Below are positions 10,449 to 19,300 of a stretch of DNA of 64,000 bases, piece by piece (the stretch's first letter is position 1; each line of letters opens with the position of its first letter). Made by a program: the position numbers and the translations under genes. The notes below the pieces were generated by a model that was not told the DNA's origin, made no database searches, and worked only from the letters and a program-made list of their open reading frames with translations. Source of the DNA: Desulfuromonas acetexigens (GTDB taxonomy: Bacteria > Desulfobacterota > Desulfuromonadia > Desulfuromonadales > Trichloromonadaceae); the NCBI RefSeq assembly GCF_900111775.1, contig NZ_FOJJ01000039.1, forward strand, positions 140,509 through 204,508, read 5' to 3'.

Positions 10449-10949
10449 TCAGGGGCGAATTTCGATGGGGGTGTTTTCGGCCACCAGCTGCCAGATCTCG
10501 AACATATCCTCGTTGGTCACGGCAATACAGCCTTCGGTCCAGTCATGGCGGACGAAGAAGTCCTTGCCGTCGCTGTAGCGGTTGGGCACGCCGTGGATCA
10601 TGATGCTCCCGCCGGGATGGACTCCCTTGGCGGCGGCCCGCCGCTCATCCCGTTCATTGGGATAGGAGATGTGGATGGCACGGTAGAATTTGCTGTCGAC
10701 GACACGCCGATCAAGGGTGTAGCGCCCCTCGGGGGTGCGGTTGTCCCCCCGGCGCTCTTTGTGGCCGACGGGATTTTTGCCCAGGGCGATCTTGTAACTG
10801 CGCAGCAGTTCCTCCCCCTGGTAAAGGTACAGGCGCCGCTCCCCTTTGACCACCAGCACGCGGTCGGCCTGGGGGGTCGAAGCCCCCGCCGGTAGATTCA
10901 AGGCCATGAAAAGAATGAGGTTTAAGGCTATTTTGATCGATCGTTTCAT
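10449..10949 (-). CDS. L,D-transpeptidase (YkuD family), exported
   Basis: Product of 166 residues with an N-terminal signal peptide (MKRSIKIALN then a hydrophobic run ending at ASA-like AGAS). YkuD enzymes form 3-3 peptidoglycan cross-links or attach lipoproteins, acting outside the inner membrane. The catalytic part shows SIMIHGVPN and, further on, HDWTEGCIAVTN, with the catalytic cysteine in EGCIAV (usually S-x-GCIRM). The common arginine after the cysteine-isoleucine is replaced by alanine. I choose the ATG at 10949, preceded by GGAGGGAGGA, over an upstream in-frame codon at 10982. It stands alone on this strand. Confidence 0.88.
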   Translation of the reverse strand: MKRSIKIALNLILFMALNLPAGASTPQADRVLVVKGERRLYLYQGEELLRSYKIALGKNPVGHKERRGDNRTPEGRYTLDRRVVDSKFYRAIHISYPNERDERRAAAKGVHPGGSIMIHGVPNRYSDGKDFFVRHDWTEGCIAVTNEDMFEIWQLVAENTPIEIRP

Positions 10950-11113
10950 GAATTCGTCCTCCCTCCGGTCGGCGGGTTCCATGCTGCTGACTGAAAAGCA
11001 AATGCCGTGCCGCGTGGGGGAGTTTCTCCGTCTCGGGGTCGTCGTTTTTTTTGTTCCGGTCGATCTTTGCTAAACTCTATGTATAGTTAATGCTCATCTG
11101 TCCGGAGGTCAAG

Positions 11114-11767
11114 ATGCTTGTCGTGAAGATTTCAGGTCGATCCGGAGACTTGTGGGGTCACCGGTTGCTGGTTACGGTTTGCTGCCTCTTCGCCCTTTGG
11201 CTGTTGGCCGCCTGCGAAAAGACGCCTCGGATTTCCCCACTCGATGGAGAGGCGGTGATCCTGGCCTTCGGCGACAGCCTGACCCACGGCACCGGCGCCG
11301 GTGCGGAGGAAACCTACCCGGCGGTGCTCGCCGGGCTTCTCGGGCGAGAGGTGGTCAATGCCGGGGTCCCCGGCGAGGTTGCCGCCGCCGGTCTGAAGCG
11401 GCTGCCGGAATTGCTGGCGGAGTACCAACCGGCGCTGGTGATTCTTTGCCACGGCGGCAATGATTTTCTGCGGCGGCTCGACCGCGAGGTATTGATCGGC
11501 AATCTGCGGGAAATGATCGCGCTCTGTCAAGAATCCGGCGCCGAGGTGCTGTTGGTCGGGGTGCCGCAAGTCGGACTCTTCCTTTCGGCCGATCCCCTTT
11601 ACGGGGAACTGGCCGAGGAGTTCGCCCTGCCTTACGAGGAGAAGATCCTGGCGAAAATCCTCAGCGAGCGGGAATTGAAGAGCGACCAGATCCATCCCAA
11701 TGGGCGTGGCTATGCGCTTCTGGCGGAAAAGCTCGCCGCGCTCATCGCCAAGGCCGGCGGTATTTGA
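11114..11767 (+). CDS. SGNH-family esterase/lipase, predicted lipoprotein
   Basis: Product of 217 residues. Block I is AFGDSLTHG with the catalytic serine, block III is HGGNDF, and the Asp-His pair is in DQIHPNGRGY, so the TesA/arylesterase type of SGNH hydrolase is complete. The N-terminus has a hydrophobic stretch ending LLAAC, a lipobox, so the enzyme is probably a periplasm-facing lipoprotein acting on acyl esters or thioesters. ATG 11114 follows a GGAGGTCAAG ribosome-binding site and is preferred over ATG 11090. The true substrate cannot be read from sequence. It converges with the DUF486 gene, with three bases between their ends. Confidence 0.88.
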   Translation: MLVVKISGRSGDLWGHRLLVTVCCLFALWLLAACEKTPRISPLDGEAVILAFGDSLTHGTGAGAEETYPAVLAGLLGREVVNAGVPGEVAAAGLKRLPELLAEYQPALVILCHGGNDFLRRLDREVLIGNLREMIALCQESGAEVLLVGVPQVGLFLSADPLYGELAEEFALPYEEKILAKILSERELKSDQIHPNGRGYALLAEKLAALIAKAGGI

Positions 11768-11770
11768 ACC

Positions 11771-12112
11771 TCAGGCGCGGAAGATAAAATAGACGGCGCC
11801 GAGCAGGCAGAGCCCGGCCCACAGGTAGTCGAGCTTGAGGGGCTGGCCCATGTAGAGAAGGGCGAAGGGAACAAAGACCGAGAGGGTGATGACTTCCTGC
11901 AGGATCTTCAGCTGCGCCAGATTCATGGCCCCGTAGCCGATGCGGTTGGCGGGCACCTGGAGCACGTATTCAAAGAAGGCGATCCCCCAACTGATCACGA
12001 CGGCGATGTACCAGGCCTTGTGGCTCAGGTTGCGCAGATGGCCGTACCAGGCCAAGGTCATGAAGAGATTGGAGAGGATGAGCAGGAGGGTGGTTTGCAG
12101 AACGACGGGCAT
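11771..12112 (-). CDS. DUF486 small membrane protein (DMT-like)
   Basis: Product of 113 residues with four hydrophobic helices, matching my memory of the DUF486 family, distant relatives of drug/metabolite transporters. Characteristic parts are the HLRNLSHKAWY segment, SWGIAFFEYVLQVPANRIGY after helix 2, and LYMGQPLKLDYLWAG. The frame stays open far upstream to 13249, but that extension is antisense to a ligase gene and is not real. ATG 12112 has a GAGGT ribosome-binding site. Function is unknown; transport is an inference from topology. Confidence 0.85.
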   Translation of the reverse strand: MPVVLQTTLLLILSNLFMTLAWYGHLRNLSHKAWYIAVVISWGIAFFEYVLQVPANRIGYGAMNLAQLKILQEVITLSVFVPFALLYMGQPLKLDYLWAGLCLLGAVYFIFRA

Positions 12113-12333
12113 GGCCGCTACCTCGCGCGAGATGGAGGGTCTGGTGCCGAAAAGAGCGCTTTCGGGCGCGGCGATATTACTCCCGGTCCGAGGCGGCGAC
12201 AACAGATTTTTCCCGTCGGCGGATACGCGGCTCGATCGATTTAAAAAACGGCCGGAAAAGGTCCGGAAAAAGTCCTGAGAAATTTTTACAACTATCTGTT
12301 TTCTAAATGCTTTTTCTCGATATTTTTTCCCTG

Positions 12334-12363
12334 TTGACAAGCCCGGGGCAGGGGGAGTAAATA
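12334..12363 (+). promoter_or_regulatory. Sigma-70-type promoter of the ligase/KamA operon
   Basis: A perfect -35 TTGACA (12334-12339), an 18-base spacer and a weaker -10 TAAATA (12358-12363). Transcription would begin near 12370, giving a leader of about 150 bases. Bases 12113-12333 upstream hold no gene that I can see. Confidence 0.65.
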
Positions 12364-12520
12364 GCGAACTAAGAGAGACGTTCGCGACCCGGGCATGCGC
12401 AAGACGAAGCGTAAAAAGCAACCCCTTTTTATAGCCGCACGCCCCAGGCACCCGGATCCTTTTCACGTCTCTCCCGCCCATCGGGCATCGCTCTTCACGG
12501 CTTAAAAAAGGGGTTATCAC
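12364..12520 (+). promoter_or_regulatory. Structured 5' leader, candidate riboswitch or translational switch
   Basis: The leader before ATG 12521 holds several perfect pairings. GAGAGACGT (12373-12381) pairs with ACGTCTCTC (12465-12473). AACCCCTTTTT (12420-12430) pairs with AAAAAGGGGTT (12505-12515), which contains the ribosome-binding site. The two pairings cross, so they form a pseudoknot or exclude each other. A local hairpin (12412-12418 with 12425-12431) competes for the strand that would mask the ribosome-binding site. GCCC/GGGC (12476-12479, 12483-12486) forms another small hairpin, and GCGAAC/GTTCGC (12364-12369, 12380-12385) flanks the start. I do not recognise a known riboswitch class. 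Confidence 0.6.
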
Positions 12521-13585
12521 ATGCACATCGCTCTCTCCCACAATCTTCGGGACGATTCCGCTTGCGCGGAACCCGATCCCGAACCCCCCGCGCCCGCACC
12601 CGCTGACGATCTCTACGCCGAATGGGATGACATCCACACCATCCGTGCCGTGGAATCCGCTCTCGCCACTCATCATCGGGTCTCCCTGGTCAACGCCGAT
12701 CTCGACGCCTTTGCCGCTTTTCGCGAACTGAAGCCCGACTTGGTCTTCAATATCGCCGAAGGTCTGCACGGCGCCAGCCGCGAGGCGCAGATCCCGGCCA
12801 TGCTCGACATGCTCGGCGTTCCCTACACCGGCAGCGACCCCCTTACCCTCGGCAATTGTCTCGACAAGCGGCGCACCAAGGAAATCCTCAGCTACCATCG
12901 GATTCCGACGCCGCGCTTCGTGACGGTCGACTCTCCGGCGCAGCTGCCGGCCCGCCTGCGCTACCCGCTGATGGTCAAACCGGTCCTCGAAGGGTCGAGC
13001 AAGGGCGTCACCGACCAAGCCCTGGTGTCGGACCGCAAGGCCCTGGTGCGCCAGGTCGAATGGGTGCTGGATACCTATCGCCAGAGCGCCCTGGTCGAGG
13101 AGTTTCTCCCCGGCCGGGAATTCACCGTGGCCCTGCTCGGCAACGGTGCCGCCCTGCGCGTTCTGCCCATCGTCGAGATCAATTTCGACACCCTTCCCGC
13201 CGGGGTCAATCCGATCTATTCCTATGAAGCCAAGTGGCTCTGGGATCAAGAGGACGATCCCTTGCAGATCTTCACCTGCCCGGCCCGGCTCGAACCGCTC
13301 TTGCAGAAACAGATCGAGGAAATCTGCCGGCGGGCCTTCGCCGTCATGGGCTGTCGCGACTGGTGCCGCATCGATGTGCGACTCGATGCGCGCGGGCTGC
13401 CCGCCATCATCGAACTGAACCCGCTGCCTGGCATCCTCCCCCGCCCCGAGCAGAACAGCTGCTTCCCCAAAGCGGCGCGGGCGGCCGGGCTATCCTACGA
13501 AGAGATGATTCTCGCGGTGGTCGAAGCGGCCGGCGAACGGCTCAATCTGCAAGGGGTTCAAGATGAACGTCTCCGTATGTTTTAA
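12521..13585 (+). CDS. ATP-grasp ligase, D-Ala-D-Ala ligase-like (first of two)
   Basis: Product of 354 residues in the D-alanine-D-alanine ligase superfamily. Such enzymes use ATP to activate a carboxylate as an acyl phosphate and join it to an amine. Visible parts are VFNIAEGLHGASREAQ (substrate N-domain), YPLMVKPVLEGSSKGV (ATP-binding lysine and glycine-rich loop), LVEEFLPGREFTV, and IIELNPLPG near the metal site. A proline-rich insert near residues 20-30 (PEPPAPAPAD) is unusual. It heads a four-gene operon with a second ligase, a GNAT acetyltransferase and a KamA enzyme, so it more likely makes a special amide than ordinary cell-wall D-Ala-D-Ala. The last 23 bases overlap the next gene. 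Confidence 0.85.
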   Translation: MHIALSHNLRDDSACAEPDPEPPAPAPADDLYAEWDDIHTIRAVESALATHHRVSLVNADLDAFAAFRELKPDLVFNIAEGLHGASREAQIPAMLDMLGVPYTGSDPLTLGNCLDKRRTKEILSYHRIPTPRFVTVDSPAQLPARLRYPLMVKPVLEGSSKGVTDQALVSDRKALVRQVEWVLDTYRQSALVEEFLPGREFTVALLGNGAALRVLPIVEINFDTLPAGVNPIYSYEAKWLWDQEDDPLQIFTCPARLEPLLQKQIEEICRRAFAVMGCRDWCRIDVRLDARGLPAIIELNPLPGILPRPEQNSCFPKAARAAGLSYEEMILAVVEAAGERLNLQGVQDERLRMF

Positions 13586-14579
13586 TCAGGTTCCCCGAAA
13601 ACTGCTCAAGGGGGAGTCCCGCGACCGCATTTCCGAGGAAGGCGCCGAGAAAGAGGCGCGCGCGGTCAAGGCCGCCCTGCGGCAACTGGGGCATGAGGTC
13701 AAGCTGGTGCCGCTGGCCGCCGATGCCCCGGCCTTCGCCGAGGCCCTGCGCGCCGCCCGGCCCGAGGTCGTTTTCAATCTTTGCGAGGGCTTCTGGGGGG
13801 ACAGCCGCAAGGAGCTGCACGTCGCGGCGCTCTTCGATCTGCTCGGCCTGGCCTACACCGGTTCCGCCCCCCTGTGCCTGGGGTTGACCCAGGACAAGGC
13901 GCGGACCAAGGATCTGTTGGCGGCGCACAACCTGCCGACGCCTCGCTATGTGCTGGTGAAGCTGGGGGAACACTTCCCCAAGACCAAGAACCTGAGCTAT
14001 CCGCTGATGGTCAAACCGCGCTTCGAGGATGCCTCCCTGGGGATCACCCTGGAGAGCATCGTCGATGACGAAAAGGCGCTGACCCGGCGCATCGCCTATG
14101 TTCACGAAACCTACCGCCAGGGAGCGCTGATCGAGGAGTTTATCGACGGGCGGGAGCTCAATGTCGCCGTGCTCGGCAACGCGCCGATGGAGGTTTTGCC
14201 GGTCTCCGAGATCGTCTTCAAGTCGGGGCTCAAGCGCGCCATCGTCAGCTACGACGGCAAGTGGCTGGAGGATTCCCAGGAGTACGCCCAGACCGAGCCG
14301 CTCTGCCCGGCGCCCTTGAAGGCCAAGGAACTGCTACTGGTGCGTGATGTCGCCATGCGCGCCTGCAAACTCCTCGACTGCCGGGATTACGCCCGGGTCG
14401 ACATCCGCCTGCGCGACGGGGTGCCCTATATTCTTGAACTCAACGCCAACCCCGATCTGTCCCCCGACGCCGGCCTGGCCCGCAGCGCGCAAGCCGCCGG
14501 CATCGGCTATCCCCGGCTGGTGGAACGGATTCTCCAGCTGGCCCTGAAACGCCGGGAGAGTGCCCATGCGAAACCTTGA
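13563..14579 (+). CDS. ATP-grasp ligase, D-Ala-D-Ala ligase-like (second of two)
   Basis: Product of 338 residues, a paralogue of the upstream gene. The same landmarks recur: VFNLCEGFWGDSRKELH, YTGSAPLCLGLTQDK, YPLMVKPRFEDASLGI, LIEEFIDGRELNV and YILELNANPDLSP. The two ligases differ most in the glycine-rich loop (EGSSKG in the first, EDASLG in the second), which suggests different substrates or steps. ATG 13563 lies 23 bases before the end of the first ligase, in another frame, so translation is probably coupled. It overlaps the following GNAT gene in the same way. Substrate unknown; a beta-amino acid from the KamA enzyme is a plausible partner. Confidence 0.85.
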   Translation: MNVSVCFNQVPRKLLKGESRDRISEEGAEKEARAVKAALRQLGHEVKLVPLAADAPAFAEALRAARPEVVFNLCEGFWGDSRKELHVAALFDLLGLAYTGSAPLCLGLTQDKARTKDLLAAHNLPTPRYVLVKLGEHFPKTKNLSYPLMVKPRFEDASLGITLESIVDDEKALTRRIAYVHETYRQGALIEEFIDGRELNVAVLGNAPMEVLPVSEIVFKSGLKRAIVSYDGKWLEDSQEYAQTEPLCPAPLKAKELLLVRDVAMRACKLLDCRDYARVDIRLRDGVPYILELNANPDLSPDAGLARSAQAAGIGYPRLVERILQLALKRRESAHAKP

Positions 14580-15048
14580 AGCGACCGATCTTCCGGCCCT
14601 GACCCGGATTCTCCAAGCGACCGGCGCCTTCACCGAAGTCGAGATCGAGTGTGCCGTCGAACTGCTCGAGATCGTCATCGCCCAGCCCTGGCAGCAGGAT
14701 TACCGGGTGGCGGTGGCCGAGAATGACAGCCAGGTCGCCGGTTATATCCTCTACGGCCCGGTCCCCCTCACCGAGGGGGTTTACGACATCTACTGGATCG
14801 CCACCGATCCGACGGTGCAGGGGCAAGGCCTCGGCCGGCGCCTGATGGAACAGGCCGAGGCCGAAGCGCGCCGGGCGGGAGGGCGCATGATCTGTCTGGA
14901 AACCTCGTCCCAGGGGGGGTACGAACGCACCCGGCGCTTCTACGATCAGGCCGGGTATGTGGAAGAGGCGCGGCTGCGGGATTTTTACAAGCCCGGCGAT
15001 GACCGCATCACTTACGTCAAACGTTTCTCTTGCCGTGAGGAGATCTAA
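14566..15048 (+). CDS. GNAT-family N-acetyltransferase
   Basis: Product of 160 residues. The acetyl-CoA-binding motif A is IATDPTVQGQGLGRRLM (Q/R-x-x-G-x-G/A), followed by EAEARRAGGRMICLETS and a C-terminal RRFYDQAGYVEEARL motif typical of GNAT enzymes. ATG 14566, behind GGGAGAG, is preferred over the GTG at 14560. It overlaps the second ligase by 14 bases and is followed six bases later by the KamA gene. In archaea and some bacteria, a KamA-type enzyme and an acetyltransferase (AblB) make N-epsilon-acetyl-beta-lysine, a compatible solute. This protein is shorter than AblB as I remember it, so the parallel is only suggestive. Confidence 0.85.
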   Translation: MRNLEATDLPALTRILQATGAFTEVEIECAVELLEIVIAQPWQQDYRVAVAENDSQVAGYILYGPVPLTEGVYDIYWIATDPTVQGQGLGRRLMEQAEAEARRAGGRMICLETSSQGGYERTRRFYDQAGYVEEARLRDFYKPGDDRITYVKRFSCREEI

Positions 15049-15054
15049 CGCAAG

Positions 15055-16140
15055 ATGGAAACCTGGCAGAAACTGCTGCAGGAAAGCCTGACCCGTCCCG
15101 GCGACCTGACTCGTCGCTTCGGCGTCGATCCCCGGCCCCTCGAAGAAGTGGCGGCGCGCTACCCGATGCGGGTCAATCCCTACTATCTCGGGCTCATCAA
15201 GGAAGTCGGCGACCCCATCTGGAGGCAGGCGGTGCCGGCGGAGGAGGAGCTGCGCGACGCCGTCTGCCCGGCCGATCCCTTGGAGGAAGAGAACCAGAGC
15301 CCGGTGCCGAACCTGGTCCACCGCTATCCCGACCGGGTGCTCTTTCTGGTCTGTTCCGAGTGCGCCATGTACTGCCGCTTCTGCACCCGCAAGCGTAAGG
15401 TCGGCGGCGAGGAGATGGTGATCGACCGCGCCTCCATCGAGCGGGGCCTGGCCTATATCCGCGAACACGGGGAAATCCGCGACGTGATCCTCTCCGGCGG
15501 CGACCCGCTGCTCCTCTCCGACGAGCGTCTGGAGTGGATTCTCAAGGAACTGCGAGCGATTGCCCACGTCGAGATCATCCGCATCGGCAGCCGGGTGCCG
15601 GTGGTTCTGCCGCAGCGCATCACGGCGGCCCTGGTGCGCCTGCTGCGGCGCTTTCACCCGCTCTATCTCAACACCCATTTCAACCACCCGGACGAGATCA
15701 CCGAACTCGCGGCCAAAGCCTGCGCGCGCCTCGCCGACGCCGGCATCCCCCTGGGCAATCAGACCGTGCTGCTGCGTGGGGTCAACGACGATCCAGTGGT
15801 AATGAAGCGGCTGATGCAGAAGCTGCTGGCGATCCGGGTCAAGCCCTACTACCTCTACCAGGCCGACATGGTGCAGGGGACCGACCACTTCCGTACCAGC
15901 GTCGAGGAAGGGCTGGAGATCGTCCGCGCCCTGCGCGGCCACACCTCGGGGTTGGGGGTGCCGGCCTACGTCATCGACGCCCCCGGCGGCGGTGGCAAAA
16001 TTCCGCTGCTGCCCGATTATCTGCAAAGCCTGGGGGAAGAGGTGGTGCTCAAGAATTACCAGGGGGAAACCTACCGCTACGCCAACCCCGCCCCCGCCCT
16101 GATCGAAGAAAAACGCAGCGCCGTCAACGACTGCCGCTGA
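15055..16140 (+). CDS. KamA-family radical SAM enzyme (lysine 2,3-aminomutase-like)
   Basis: Product of 361 residues. C103, C107 and C110 form the CX3CX2C iron-sulfur site in ECAMYCRFCTRKRKVGG. Lysine 2,3-aminomutase uses two aspartates to hold the lysine side-chain amine; both seem present as D271 (YQADMVQG) and D308 (VIDAPGGGGK). EpmB, the other close family, lacks the DAPGGGGK stretch, so I favour a free diamino acid substrate and beta-lysine as product. It is shorter than classical KamA (about 416 residues), mainly at the C-terminus. It ends the ligase/GNAT operon, and a hairpin terminator follows. A neighbour-specific substrate other than lysine remains possible. Confidence 0.88.
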   Translation: METWQKLLQESLTRPGDLTRRFGVDPRPLEEVAARYPMRVNPYYLGLIKEVGDPIWRQAVPAEEELRDAVCPADPLEEENQSPVPNLVHRYPDRVLFLVCSECAMYCRFCTRKRKVGGEEMVIDRASIERGLAYIREHGEIRDVILSGGDPLLLSDERLEWILKELRAIAHVEIIRIGSRVPVVLPQRITAALVRLLRRFHPLYLNTHFNHPDEITELAAKACARLADAGIPLGNQTVLLRGVNDDPVVMKRLMQKLLAIRVKPYYLYQADMVQGTDHFRTSVEEGLEIVRALRGHTSGLGVPAYVIDAPGGGGKIPLLPDYLQSLGEEVVLKNYQGETYRYANPAPALIEEKRSAVNDCR

Positions 16141-16153
16141 TCCCTTCTGCTGT

Positions 16154-16190
16154 CGCCCCCGGTTCCCTGGGAATCGGGGGCGGCTTCTTT
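16154..16190 (+). terminator. Probable intrinsic terminator after the KamA gene
   Basis: CGCCCCCG (16154-16161) pairs with CGGGGGCG (16175-16182), with an inner TTCC/GGAA stem. The tail is pyrimidine-rich but not a pure T run, so strength is uncertain. Confidence 0.7.
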
Positions 16191-16305
16191 CTTCGCGATA
16201 TTTCTGCTTTAGGTCCGCGTTAATACGGTTGCGTCACGGGGCGAACTCTGCGATATTAGCCCGTTGAACAGAGACACATTGGCGTGTTTTTCATAGGAGG
16301 TCCCG

Positions 16306-19300
16306 ATGCCGCGACGCGACGACGTAAAGAAAGTTCTCATTATCGGCTCCGGCCCGATCATTATCGGTCAGGCCTGCGAATTCGACTATTCCGGTACCCA
16401 GGCCTGCAAGGCGCTGCGCAAGCTCGGCTACCAAATCGTGCTGGTCAACTCCAATCCGGCGACGATCATGACCGACCCCGGGATGGCCGACGCCACCTAC
16501 ATTGAGCCGCTCAACGTCGCCCGGCTCACCGAGATCATCGAGAAGGAACGTCCCGACGCCCTGCTCCCCAACCTCGGCGGCCAGACCGCCCTCAACCTCT
16601 CCAGCGAACTGGCGCGCCTCGGCGTTCTCGACAAGTACGGGGTGCGGGTGATCGGCGTCAACCTCGACGCCATCAAACGCGGCGAGGACCGGGAAACGTT
16701 TAAGGAGACCATGACCCAGTTGGGGATCGAGACGGCGCGCAGCGAAATCGCCGTCAGCCTCGATCAGGCCCTGGAGATCGTCGGCCGCATCGGTCTGCCG
16801 GTCGTCATCCGCCCCGCCTACACCATGGGCGGCACCGGCGGCGGCTTCGCCTACAATCTGGAGGAGTTCGAGACCATCGTCAGTCGCGGCCTCGCCGCCA
16901 GCCCGGTGAGCCAGGTCCTCATCGAGGAGTCGATTCTCGGCTGGGAAGAGCTTGAACTGGAAGTGGTGCGCGACGCCAAGAACCAGAAGATCACCGTCTG
17001 CTTCATCGAGAACGTCGACGCCGTCGGCGTCCACACCGGCGATTCCTTCTGCACCGCGCCGATGCTCACCATCGATCCCGAACTCCAGGCGCGCTTGCAG
17101 GAATACGCCTACCGCATCGTCGACGCCATCGAGGTGATCGGCGGCACCAACGTCCAGTTCGCCTACGATCCGAAGAGCGGCCGGGTGGTGGTCATCGAGA
17201 TCAATCCCCGCACCTCCCGCTCCTCGGCGCTGGCCTCCAAGGCCACCGGTTTCCCCATCGCCCTGGTTTCGGCCCAACTCGCCGCCGGCTTGACGCTGGA
17301 TGAAATTCCCTACTGGCGCGACGGCACCCTCGACAAGTACACTCCGTCCGGCGACTACGTGGTGGTCAAGTTCGCCCGCTGGGCCTTCGAGAAGTTCAAG
17401 GGGGTACACGACAAGCTCGGCACCCAGATGCGCGCCGTCGGTGAGGTGATGAGCATCGGCAAGAACTACAAAGAGGCGCTGCACAAGGCGATCCGCTCCC
17501 TGGAGAACGGTCGTTACGGCCTCGGTTTCGCCAAGGATTTCAACAAGCGCTCCCTGCCGGAACTGCTGGAACTCCTCGCCGAGCCCTCCAGCGAGCGCCA
17601 GTTCATTCTTTACGAGGCGCTGCGCAAGGGCGCTGATATCGACATGCTCTATGCCAAGACCTTTATCAAGCCCTGGTTCCTGCAGCAGATGAAGGAGCTG
17701 GTCGAGCTCGAAGAGGAAATCCTCCAGCACAAAGGGAGCCTGCCCCCCGATGCCCTGCTGATCCAGGCGAAAAAGGACGGCTTCGCCGACCGCTACCTGG
17801 CGCAGATTCTCGGCCTGAGCGAAGAGGCGATCCGCAGCAAACGCACCGCGCTCGGCATGGTCGAGGCCTGGGAGGCGGTGCCGGTGAGCGGAGTGGAAAA
17901 TGCTGCCTACTACTTTTCCACCTACAACGCCCCCGATTCGGTCACCGTTTCCGACCGCAAGAAGATCATGGTCCTCGGCGGCGGTCCCAACCGCATCGGC
18001 CAGGGGATCGAATTCGACTACTGCTGCGTCCATACCGCCCTGGCCCTGCGCGAGGCCGGTTTCGAGACGATCATGATCAACTGCAACCCCGAGACCGTCT
18101 CCACCGACTACGATACCTCAGACAAGCTCTACTTCGAGCCTCTCACCGTCGAGGACGTCCTCGCCATTTACGAGAAAGAAAAGCCCGAAGGGGTAGTCGT
18201 GCAGTTCGGCGGGCAGACACCGCTGAACATCGCCCGCCAGCTCGAAGAGGCGGGGGTACGCATCCTCGGCACCAGCCCGGCGACCATCGACCAGGCCGAG
18301 GATCGCGATCTCTTTAATCAGACGATGGTCAAACTCGGCATCCCCCAGCCCGAATCGGGAATGGCGGCGACCGAGGCCCAGGCCGTGGAGATCGCCGCGC
18401 GCATCGGCTATCCGCTGATCGTGCGACCCTCCTTCGTTCTCGGCGGCCGCGCCATGGAAGTGGTGCACGACGAATCGATGCTCCGCGAGTATCTGCAAAA
18501 GGCGGTGGAAATCTCCCCCGAGCGGCCGATTCTCATCGACCGTTTCCTGCAGAACGCCATCGAGGCTGAGGCCGACGCCATCGCCGACGGCACCGAGGCC
18601 TTCGTCCCGGCGGTGATGGAGCATATCGAGCTGGCCGGGGTTCACTCCGGGGATTCGGCTTGCGTCATTCCGCCCGTTTCCATCCCGGCTAAGCATATCG
18701 CCACCATCGAGGAGTACACCCGGCGCATTGCCGTGGAGATGGGGGTGGTCGGGCTGATGAACATCCAGTACGCCATCGCCGACGACAAGGTCTACATTCT
18801 CGAAGCCAATCCCCGCGCCAGTCGCACCGTGCCGCTAGTCTCCAAGGTCTGCGCCATCCCCATGCCGCGCATTGCGGTGGCGGCCATGCTCGGGAAAAAA
18901 CTCGCCGAGCAGGGACTTAAGCGTCGCGAATTCACCCATTTCGGGGTCAAGGAGGCGGTCTTCCCCTTCGGTATGTTCCCCGAGGTCGACCCGGTGCTCG
19001 GGCCGGAGATGCGCTCCACCGGCGAAGTGCTGGGGCTGGCGAGCAACTACGGCCTGGCCTACTTCAAGGCCCAAGAAGGGGCCAATTCGCCGCTGCCGCT
19101 GCAAGGAACGGTACTCATCACCGTCGCCGAGCAGGACAAGGCCGGGGTGCTCGAAGCGGCCCGCCTCTTCGTCGAGCACGGCTTCACCATCCGCGCCACC
19201 GCCGGCACCCAGGCCTATCTGACTTCCCAGGGGATCGCCGCCACCGTCATCCAGAAGCTGCACGAGGGGCGGCCGAACATCGCTGATGCCATCAAGAACG

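Noticed and set aside
16291..18033. A 580-residue minus-strand frame within carB
   Set aside because: It is fully antisense to a textbook CarB and has low-complexity shadow composition.
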